Of a DNA stretch of 36,018 nt, positions 28,730-34,392 are shown piece by piece. A program made the position numbers and the translations under genes. The notes beneath the pieces were generated by a model that saw nothing but the letters and a program-made list of their open reading frames with translations, had not been told where the DNA came from and did no database searches. How positions within the stretch are numbered: position 1 is the stretch's first letter; the number at the start of each line of letters is the position of its first letter. Source of the stretch: a virus; IMG/VR virus record IMGVR_UViG_3300021138_002550, positions 1 to 36,018 of that record. One strand, written 5' to 3'.

Positions 28730-28988
28730 ACGCAGCGAGCGCAGAGCTCAGCTAAATGAGATGCTGCAGGAAGGCATCGTGGAAGTCACATTCACCAAAG
28801 TAAGCGGTGAGACTCGCACCATGCCCTGCACGCTCAAGCCCAGCATCGTGCCGCCAGCCAAGGCAGAAGATCCTGCCAGCCAAAAGCGAGTCAGAGATCT
28901 CAACGAAGCAGTGATGGTTGCTTGGTGCACAGACCGGCAGGAATGGCGCAGCTTCAGGCTAGACAATGTGATCAGCGTCAGCGTATAA
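28704..28988 (+). CDS. WYL_2/DUF2693-type SH3-like protein, 94 aa
   Basis: The segment VEVTFTKVSGETRTMPCTLK (residues ~25-44), followed by a proline (SIVPP), then MVAWCTDRQEWRSFRLDNVI near the end, matches the small Sm/SH3-like phage family known in Pfam as WYL_2 (formerly DUF2693). These are common in T4-like phages of cyanobacteria and marine bacteria; the function is not established, though a nucleic-acid-binding role is plausible. The ATG at 28704 is chosen because it begins the family match. Confidence 0.78.
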   Translation: MTQITLTGERSERRAQLNEMLQEGIVEVTFTKVSGETRTMPCTLKPSIVPPAKAEDPASQKRVRDLNEAVMVAWCTDRQEWRSFRLDNVISVSV

Positions 28989-28989
28989 T
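28960..28989 (+). promoter_or_regulatory. possible promoter TAGACA-N18-TATAAT
   Basis: TAGACA (28960-28965), an 18-base spacer and a perfect TATAAT (28984-28989) lie at the end of the WYL_2-like gene. A leader with AAGGAGG follows, then the ATG at 29022. The spacing is longer than the usual 16 of this window. Confidence 0.45.
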
Positions 28990-29021
28990 CAGAAATTCCC
29001 GCAACTATCAAGGAGGCGCAC

Positions 29022-29201
29022 ATGAGCGTCATCAAGACCTTCCTACCTTTCGCTTTCATGGCAGTTATCCTGGCCAGCATGGTCGCACACTGGGGGGATC
29101 AGAGCTATTTCATGATCTGCGTGCTGGGCCTCATTGGCTGGCTTGACTATGCAGAGCTGCAGTATAAAGTCAGCAAGAATGCTCACTTACCGATAGACTA
29201 G
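29022..29201 (+). CDS. small two-helix membrane protein, 59 aa
   Basis: The ATG at 29022 follows AAGGAGG. Two hydrophobic segments (TFLPFAFMAVILASMVAHW and YFMICVLGLIGWLDY), with a polar tail. It is the last gene before the convergent SGNH-like gene and overlaps its end by four bases. Function unknown. Confidence 0.65.
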   Translation: MSVIKTFLPFAFMAVILASMVAHWGDQSYFMICVLGLIGWLDYAELQYKVSKNAHLPID

Positions 29202-29947
29202 ATCATGTTTCGTTTCTTAAGTTCGGCAAAAATCGCAGCTGCTATGATCTGATGGCCAATCTCTGTTGGATGCCGGCACGGCAATGCTTGATTATGTTCG
29301 TTGATCAATCGTTGGCACCAACCGTCTGTGTTACCATTCGATGACATAAAATCAGACCACGATACGTTATCACATAGATGTCTGACACTGATAGGAGTGC
29401 TGTAACTTGCCATTATAGGATCTTCGAATGCGTTGAAAAATATGTAAGGTATGGCACGTTGTCGCAGGAAGCTGCTAAGCAGCATGACTTGATTAAAGAA
29501 TCTCAGGTATGATTCATAGTCGTTCCAACCCACGGCTATATAAAATTGATTCCAGTTGCTCCCTCCGGGTATGTTCTTCATCATGTCGGCGTTGGGCAAT
29601 AATTTGCGCCAGCGAGACCCAGCGTCGTTCACAGAGTTGCCTTGGTAGTCTATGCAGTGTATTTCTCTTCTATATGGGTGACTCCATCCTATTATGATCA
29701 AGAGATCAGAGCAATCGTTAGAACAGATATAATCCAGGGTTGTTCTCACTATTCGGTCATTGCTACCTCCAGATTCTCCGTGGTTAACATGATCAACATC
29801 TAGAAGAGCAGCTAACTTCGCAGGCCAACTGTGAGCTAACGCCCAATTGATATTGTCTTGGATCCTGAGGTTATAGGGCCCTGGATGATCTGGATGGTTG
29901 AGTCCTTCGCCTAATGTCCAGCTATCGCCGTTGGCATATAATTTCAT
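29198..29947 (-). CDS. SGNH/GDSL-hydrolase-like phage protein
   Basis: A 249-residue reverse-strand protein. MKLYANGDSWTLGEGL carries the GDS block, GESGGSNDRIVRTT a G...N-type block, DLLIIIGWSHPYRRE a strand with the expected Gly, and HPTEIGHQIIA at the end holds the His of block V. The same family is common in T4-like phages of marine bacteria and may be a virion or glycan-modifying esterase; the activity is not shown. It has a GATAAATGTAAC late box and a TTGGAGA ribosome site. It is convergent with the 29022 gene and divergent from the metallophosphoesterase at 30001. Confidence 0.8.
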   Translation of the reverse strand: MKLYANGDSWTLGEGLNHPDHPGPYNLRIQDNINWALAHSWPAKLAALLDVDHVNHGESGGSNDRIVRTTLDYICSNDCSDLLIIIGWSHPYRREIHCIDYQGNSVNDAGSRWRKLLPNADMMKNIPGGSNWNQFYIAVGWNDYESYLRFFNQVMLLSSFLRQRAIPYIFFNAFEDPIMASYSTPISVRHLCDNVSWSDFMSSNGNTDGWCQRLINEHNQALPCRHPTEIGHQIIAAAIFAELKKRNMI

Positions 29948-29974
29948 TGACAGTCTCCAAATATCAGTTACATT
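29947..29974 (+). promoter_or_regulatory. TTGACA-N16-TACATT promoter for first metallophosphoesterase
   Basis: TTGACA (29947-29952), 16 bases and TACATT (29969-29974). It lacks the GG prefix of the main family. Its -10 lies on top of the reverse-strand late box (29967-29978). Confidence 0.5.
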
Positions 29975-29978
29975 TATC
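29967..29978 (-). promoter_or_regulatory. late-type box (GATAAATGTAAC)
   Basis: GATAAATGTAAC on the reverse strand lies about 20 bases before the SGNH-like gene. It overlaps the -10 box of the divergent forward promoter, so the two could be mutually exclusive. Confidence 0.5.
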
Positions 29979-30000
29979 TAACAGGTTGGATTAAAAAATA

Positions 30001-30516
30001 ATGAACGAAATCTGGATAGTCAGTGACACGCATTTTGGACACAAGAACATACTGGGCTTTAAGCACACAGACGGCAGCTTGATCAGAGGTAGCCGTTTTG
30101 GTTCTGTGGAAGATATGGACGAACATATGATCGAGCGCTGGAACAGCGTGGTGCGCCCAGGTGACAAGGTGTATCATCTGGGTGACGTATACATCGGAGA
30201 TGGCCATAATGCGCTGAAAAGGCTCAATGGTCACAAGCGGTTAATCCTGGGCAATCACGACAATGTGAAAAGCCCGTACCTCTACAACAGTTTCAACAAG
30301 ATACTGATGTGGCGCATGTTCCCAGAGTTCAATCTATTGTTGACACATGTACCCGTGCACGAAAGTAGCTTAGGTTTCAAAGTACAGTATAACGTCCACG
30401 GACACACACATGTTTATTCAATAAATGATCCGAGATACTTCAACGTGTGTGTGGAGAAGATGGATTATACTCCTATCCACATGGAAGATTTAATAGCCAG
30501 GTTACCGCCTCTTTAA
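30001..30516 (+). CDS. calcineurin-like metallophosphoesterase (small type)
   Basis: The 171-residue protein has all five motifs of the family: SDTHFGH (8-14), HLGDVY, LGNHDN, LTHVPVH and VHGHTHVY (about 131-138), which bind two metals. It resembles the small MJ0936/phage-type phosphoesterases; the substrate could be cyclic nucleotides, RNA ends or nucleotides. The 3' third is AT-richer than the rest. It ends 15 bases inside the convergent endonuclease gene at 30502, so the two genes share their 3' ends. Confidence 0.9.
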   Translation: MNEIWIVSDTHFGHKNILGFKHTDGSLIRGSRFGSVEDMDEHMIERWNSVVRPGDKVYHLGDVYIGDGHNALKRLNGHKRLILGNHDNVKSPYLYNSFNKILMWRMFPEFNLLLTHVPVHESSLGFKVQYNVHGHTHVYSINDPRYFNVCVEKMDYTPIHMEDLIARLPPL

Positions 30517-31194
30517 TCGCAATCTACCCGGTACCCAATCTGGACCAGGACAGTCTGGTGACATCCGTGTGTTACTACCGTTATTCCACCATCTGGATCC
30601 TTTGGCCCAGATATTCAGGCCTTTGTTGCGAACACCTATGGTTCTACCTAATGTATATCCAGTTGGAATCTGTGAAGTAGGGTATATCATAAATTCATCT
30701 ATGCCATTGTTTATCCAAAGTTTGCCTCGCTGAGCATCTGCGCCTAATGATGATCCGACATTATTAAACGATAGCCTGCCTTGGTTATAACCAAAGTTTG
30801 GTGGCGTGGTACCAAAATATTGTTCAATACCATTGTTCCACCAATGACCTCCTTTGAGATAATCTTTTGATTTGCCTTTATGGCTAACTGATATCTTGGC
30901 TCTAGTTTCTTTGCTAAGCCTGCCACCGGTCCCTGTTTCTTCTTTGAGATTAGCCCAATCTTTGCTTTCTACTACGTTCCACAATTTACTATAATATGAA
31001 CCCTTAACTGCTAACTCTTCTTTAGTTTGACATTCGCATAGGATCACAGTATCGTAATGCTTGCCATGTTTCTTGAGATGGCTTTGCCAATAGACACCAG
31101 AACCTGTATATCTGTGCGGATCTTTGCGTTGGGTTTGCCCAAGATATTTAAGTCCAGTTATCTGATGGGTCTTAACGTACAAGTAAATAGTCAT
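30502..31194 (-). CDS. Seg-like GIY-YIG homing endonuclease with three WxNNG repeats
   Basis: A 230-residue reverse-strand endonuclease. IYLYVKTHQITGLKYLG is the GIY-YIG core (YLY...YLG), HRYTGSGVYWQSHLKKHG the conserved next segment, as in T4 Seg proteins. NUMOD3-like LSKETRAKISVSHKGKS follows. Then three ~25-residue repeats begin with WWNNG or WINNG and end with GR: about residues 118-143, 160-185 and 200-227. They are probably DNA-reading modules. It is a paralog of the 32293 product, with near-identical leader DNA. It overlaps the 3' end of the metallophosphoesterase by 15 bases. Confidence 0.9.
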   Translation of the reverse strand: MTIYLYVKTHQITGLKYLGQTQRKDPHRYTGSGVYWQSHLKKHGKHYDTVILCECQTKEELAVKGSYYSKLWNVVESKDWANLKEETGTGGRLSKETRAKISVSHKGKSKDYLKGGHWWNNGIEQYFGTTPPNFGYNQGRLSFNNVGSSLGADAQRGKLWINNGIDEFMIYPTSQIPTGYTLGRTIGVRNKGLNIWAKGSRWWNNGSNTRMSPDCPGPDWVPGRLRLKRR

Positions 31195-31249
31195 GCTGTT
31201 GCTCCTTCAAGCGATAGAGTAGGTGGGATTGCCCTCCGCGACCTACACT
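31195..31249 (-). promoter_or_regulatory. conserved endonuclease leader hairpin
   Basis: On the reverse strand: GTAGGT (31241-31246), a 16-base loop with GGGCAATCCC, then ACCTAC (31219-31224). TCTATCGCTT and AAGGAG with the ATG follow. The leader at 33004 is almost identical, and that at 23884 keeps the fold with changed bases. Confidence 0.7.
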
Positions 31250-31258
31250 GATATTTAG
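31250..31258 (-). promoter_or_regulatory. late-type box (CTAAATATC)
   Basis: CTAAATATC on the reverse strand directly precedes the leader hairpin of the 30502 endonuclease. Confidence 0.55.
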
Positions 31259-31286
31259 CAATAATAGATACACTTGCTGATTTTGG

Positions 31287-31314
31287 TTGACAGCTGCGCT
31301 AGCTGTGCTATGTT
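31287..31314 (+). promoter_or_regulatory. GGTTGACA-N16-TATGTT promoter
   Basis: TTGACA (31287-31292) preceded by GG, 16 bases ending TGC, and TATGTT (31309-31314). The leader AAAGAGATTAAA precedes the 33-residue ORF at 31339, which is coupled to the second metallophosphoesterase. Confidence 0.72.
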
Positions 31315-31338
31315 AAATTGACCAACAAAGAGATTAAA

Positions 31339-31440
31339 ATGAGCATCAAGGACTATACTCTAGGTAGCGACAAGATCGCTCCTCAGTACATTGAAGGCCG
31401 CATCATCACGCTGACCTTCCCCAAGGAAGCTCGCAAGTGA
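31339..31440 (+). CDS. 33-aa protein upstream of metallophosphoesterase
   Basis: The short ORF MSIKDYTLGSDK... ends TLTFPKEARK and overlaps the GTG start of the metallophosphoesterase (GTGA). It sits directly behind a good promoter, which supports expression. It may be a true small protein or a coupling leader peptide. Confidence 0.5.
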   Translation: MSIKDYTLGSDKIAPQYIEGRIITLTFPKEARK

Positions 31441-32321
31441 AGATACAGGTCATATCAGACCTACACTTGGAGCACAGCCGACCACCTCTGCTCGCCAACA
31501 CAGGCAGCGACGTGCTGATCCTCGGCGGGGACATCTGCGTGGCACATCACATCTATCGGCATCCCCGCAGTGATCTACCCAACAATGCCGAAAATGGTCA
31601 GCGGGCGCAGAGCTATCGTGATTTTTTTGCTCATGTGAATGACAACTGGGCTCACGTGATCTACGTGGCTGGTAACCATGAGCACTACAGCGGGCGCTGG
31701 GATCGCACCGTACCTACGCTGCGTGAAGAACTAGCGCATTACCCCAACATCCACTTCTGTGATCAGGACAGAGTGGTGATTGATGATACCGTGTTCTTAG
31801 GCGTGAGCCTGTGGACTGATTTCAATGGTGGTGATCCACTGGACATGCTGGCCATGACTGACCTTATGAATGACTATCATCAGATCACTGAAAAGCAGCT
31901 GCTGGGCAACAGCGATGTTTACCATAAGCTGCGTCCTGCTACCACGCTGGCCAAGCATCGCAGCGATCTGGAATGGTTGCGTGTTCAGCTGAGCTTGGAC
32001 AAGCGCAAGACCGTGGTGGTCACGCACCATTGCCCCAGCCAGCAGAGCGTGCATCCCAAGTACGCTGGGCAGACCATCATGAACGGTGCGTTCACCAGCA
32101 ACCTGGACCACATCATGATGGACCACGATCACATCAAGCTCTGGACCTTTGGACATACCCATTTTGGACATAGGTATCGCATCAATGATACATTATGCGT
32201 ATGCAACCCGCACGGATATCCCAATGAAAGCGGTACAGGATTTGATCCAAACCTTGTTATTGACTTAGATAACATGCCTATACAAGATATGTTCAACAAG
32301 ACGTTGTGGGTTGATCAATAA
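31437..32321 (+). CDS. calcineurin-like metallophosphoesterase with replaced 3' end
   Basis: The 294-residue protein has ISDLHLE (6-12), LGGDIC, AGNHEHY, VVTHHCPS and FGHTHFGH (about 239-246), the complete metallophosphoesterase set. It uses GTG, coupled to the 33-residue ORF. From about base 32165 onward its codons become AT-richer. An alternative version of this 3' end (NQTRVMCNPLGYPGEQ against INDTLCVCNPHGYPNE) survives at 33085, behind the endonuclease, as expected if insertion displaced the original end. A TTTGGACATA direct repeat (32148-32157 and 32163-32172) lies at the changeover. The substrate is unknown. Confidence 0.9.
   Translation: MKIQVISDLHLEHSRPPLLANTGSDVLILGGDICVAHHIYRHPRSDLPNNAENGQRAQSYRDFFAHVNDNWAHVIYVAGNHEHYSGRWDRTVPTLREELAHYPNIHFCDQDRVVIDDTVFLGVSLWTDFNGGDPLDMLAMTDLMNDYHQITEKQLLGNSDVYHKLRPATTLAKHRSDLEWLRVQLSLDKRKTVVVTHHCPSQQSVHPKYAGQTIMNGAFTSNLDHIMMDHDHIKLWTFGHTHFGHRYRINDTLCVCNPHGYPNESGTGFDPNLVIDLDNMPIQDMFNKTLWVDQ
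32148..32172 (+). repeat. direct repeat TTTGGACATA at insertion changeover
   Basis: Two exact 10-base copies, 32148-32157 and 32163-32172, separated by five bases. They encode FGHT and FGHR of the active-site GHTH region. They lie where the gene's composition changes and where the displaced 3' end at 33085 begins to align, so they may mark the homing or crossover site. Confidence 0.5.
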
Positions 32322-33003
32322 CGGGTACGTTTGATTTGATACGTCGTGTGTTCCACGCTTTCTGATGTGCTGTCAACACATTGCCATTTCGTCTGCGCGT
32401 ATCCCAACTTCTCTTAGCCGATTCAGACCACTCTGGTTTTTTCTGTCCTCTGATAGGACTAGGTAATCTACCATCCTGCCAGGATGTTGGTTGATCGCCT
32501 GGTATAAACATACCCTCTTCTACAGAATTGTTATACCATCTTTTCCCAGTTTGTATCTTAGCACCCAACTTGGCACCAATGTTATTAAACGATAGACGAC
32601 CTCTAACATATCCATCAGGGCACGTCTCCGAGAATATCTGATTGACACCATCGTTATACCATCTTCGACGTTTATTGTTCTCTGAATTAAGCAACATACC
32701 TTGCTTGAAACCGTCGGTCATGCTTGTGTCACCGCCGTCACCGGCTTCTGGTTTCAAATTAGCCCATTGTTCACTGTTCACGACATCCCACATAGAGCTA
32801 TAATGTTGTCCGAGAATTTTCACTTCCTCGTTGTTTTCGCACTCTGCTAATATATCAGTGGTGTAGTCATATCCGTGTCTGTCTAGATGCCGCCGCCAAT
32901 GTTTTCCTGATCCTGGATACTTGTGCGGATGGGCATTAGATGTCTTACCAAGATATTTCAACCCCGTTAGGTTATGGGTCTTAATGTACAAGTAAATAGG
33001 CAT
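32293..33003 (-). CDS. Seg-like GIY-YIG homing endonuclease with two WYNxx repeats
   Basis: A 236-residue reverse-strand paralog of the 30502 product: IYLYIKTHNLTGLKYLG and HKYPGSGKHWRRHLDRHG give the nuclease domain. Two repeats beginning RWYNDG and RWYNNS and ending GRL follow. The C-terminal part has SESAKRSWDTRRRNGN and HQKAWNTRRIKSN, which look like a duplicated basic helix replacing the third repeat. It overlaps the 3' end of the second metallophosphoesterase by 29 bases and separates it from the displaced 3' end at 33085. Its first ~60 bases are nearly identical to those of the paralog. Confidence 0.9.
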   Translation of the reverse strand: MPIYLYIKTHNLTGLKYLGKTSNAHPHKYPGSGKHWRRHLDRHGYDYTTDILAECENNEEVKILGQHYSSMWDVVNSEQWANLKPEAGDGGDTSMTDGFKQGMLLNSENNKRRRWYNDGVNQIFSETCPDGYVRGRLSFNNIGAKLGAKIQTGKRWYNNSVEEGMFIPGDQPTSWQDGRLPSPIRGQKKPEWSESAKRSWDTRRRNGNVLTAHQKAWNTRRIKSNVPVIDQPTTSC

Positions 33004-33056
33004 GCTGTTGCTCCTTATAGCGATAGAGTAGGTGGGACTGCCATCCGCGACCTACA
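33004..33056 (-). promoter_or_regulatory. conserved endonuclease leader hairpin
   Basis: On the reverse strand: GTAGGT (33050-33055), a 16-base loop, ACCTAC (33028-33033). TCTATCGCTATAAGGAGC follows. It differs from the leader at 31195 at only a few positions, mostly outside the stem. Confidence 0.7.
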
Positions 33057-33066
33057 CCATATTTAC
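33057..33066 (-). promoter_or_regulatory. late-type box (GTAAATATGG)
   Basis: GTAAATATGG on the reverse strand directly precedes the leader hairpin of the 32293 endonuclease. Confidence 0.55.
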
Positions 33067-33084
33067 CAAAACATCATATTGTAA

Positions 33085-33186
33085 ATGTTCGATTACACCA
33101 TCAACCAGACCCGTGTGATGTGCAACCCACTGGGCTATCCTGGCGAGCAGAGTAGATTTGATCCCAGCTGTATTGTTGATATATAA
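33085..33186 (+). pseudogene. displaced 3' end of a metallophosphoesterase gene
   Basis: This 33-codon frame reads MFDYTINQTRVMCNPLGY and continues with PGEQSRFDPSCIVDI. It aligns with residues ~247-275 of the product at 31437 (YRINDTLCVCNPHGYPNE, GTGFDPNLVIDLD). A TAA stop lies directly before it in frame, so it is unlikely to be translated from upstream. It has the GC-richer codons of the main gene body, unlike the present 3' end of the gene. It is best read as the original 3' end, cut off by the endonuclease insertion. Confidence 0.75.
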
Positions 33187-33189
33187 CTG

Positions 33190-34338
33190 ATGACAGATCA
33201 TTATTGTGCTGCTCCGTTTTCTCACCTCGCACTAGAATGCAGCAAATCTAGCTATCGACCTTGTTGCACATGGCATCACACTGTGCCCTGTCCTATACCA
33301 GACAGTGATCCAGATCCCATGAATCACCCCTGGATGGAATCTCTGCGCGAACACATGCTCAGTGGCGAGCCACACGATGGCTGCAAGAAATGTTATCAGA
33401 ATGAAGCAGCCTCAGGATGGAGCATGCGCAAGGAATTCAACCGTATCCACGGTCGGTTGGTTGATCACGATCTGACCTACCTAGAGATTAATTTTGGCAA
33501 TCTCTGTAATCTCAAATGTAGGATGTGCGGCAGCTGGGGCAGCAGCCGATGGATCGCTGATGAGATCAAGCTTGGTTGGACCCCCAGCCCGCTGGTAAGG
33601 CGGACATTAGATGATATCCATGTTGATTTTGCTCAGCTAACACGCATCAAGTTCATAGGCGGCGAAGTCAGCTTGGAACAAGATTCAATGAGAGAGATAT
33701 TCCTGAGGATCTTGCGAGCTAGAAATGACCTAAAGCATCTGGAAGTAGAGATCATAACCAACGGCACTGTACCGCTCGCTGGTGATATTCTCAGCATGCT
33801 ATCAGCTTGCAACAGAGTGATGATGACGGTTAGCATGGATGGCATAGGCGCATGGAATGATTATCAGCGTACAGGCAGCACCTGGTCTGACATTGCCGAA
33901 ACTGCCAAGCGATACTATGAATTCACATCACCTAATTGGCAGCTGATCATCACCAGCTGTGTTACCATATATACCATAGGTGGTATAACCCAGTTGATAG
34001 ATTGGGTAACCTCAGAGTTACCCATGGCCAAACACATCGTTCAATCAGCGTTTGACCCTGAAGAACTGATACTGCGCAATCTTCCTCAGAGTTATAAGAA
34101 CATTATGATCGACCAGCTAACGCAGTGGGCACCTGCTCCCAGAGAAACATTGCCGGATTGGTTACCCTATAAGATGCACGAATTTGAAACTGTGAGGCAA
34201 GCGCTGATCTGGCACATACAGCAGGATCCAACCTGTAGCTTAGATGAGGTTAAATCGCGCTTAGATCTACTGGATTCTGTGAGAGACGACAGGCTATCCG
34301 AACAAAATACTGAACTTTTTGCGCATTTATTCGGTTGA
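33190..34338 (+). CDS. twitch-domain radical SAM protein
   Basis: This 382-residue protein has an N-terminal Cys-rich domain (Cys6, Cys17, Cys25/26, Cys34, then CKKC at 65-68) of the SPASM/Twitch type. The radical SAM core then starts with NFGNLCNLKCRMCG (Cys106, Cys110, Cys113), with FIGGEVSLEQ as the GGE motif and VEIITNGTVP as the next strand. This order (auxiliary Cys domain before the barrel) is found in the twitch-type radical SAM proteins of T4-like phages. The substrate is unknown. It starts four bases after the displaced metallophosphoesterase end and lacks an obvious promoter. Its GGT-TGA ends on the next -35 box. Confidence 0.9.
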   Translation: MTDHYCAAPFSHLALECSKSSYRPCCTWHHTVPCPIPDSDPDPMNHPWMESLREHMLSGEPHDGCKKCYQNEAASGWSMRKEFNRIHGRLVDHDLTYLEINFGNLCNLKCRMCGSWGSSRWIADEIKLGWTPSPLVRRTLDDIHVDFAQLTRIKFIGGEVSLEQDSMREIFLRILRARNDLKHLEVEIITNGTVPLAGDILSMLSACNRVMMTVSMDGIGAWNDYQRTGSTWSDIAETAKRYYEFTSPNWQLIITSCVTIYTIGGITQLIDWVTSELPMAKHIVQSAFDPEELILRNLPQSYKNIMIDQLTQWAPAPRETLPDWLPYKMHEFETVRQALIWHIQQDPTCSLDEVKSRLDLLDSVRDDRLSEQNTELFAHLFG

Positions 34339-34362
34339 CACGCCTTGTATCTGTGCTATTGT
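34335..34362 (+). promoter_or_regulatory. GGTTGACA-N16-TATTGT promoter
   Basis: TTGACA (34335-34340) overlaps the stop of the radical SAM gene, with 16 bases ending TGC and TATTGT (34357-34362). A leader with ACGGAG leads to the TTG start at 34393. Confidence 0.78.
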
Positions 34363-34392
34363 ACTACATAAGCTGATAAACGGAGCAGCAAG

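Noticed and set aside
30502-33003. Group I intron containing the endonucleases
   Set aside because: The endonucleases are on the opposite strand to the target genes, which are complete, and no intron core (P3-P7 pairing) is visible.
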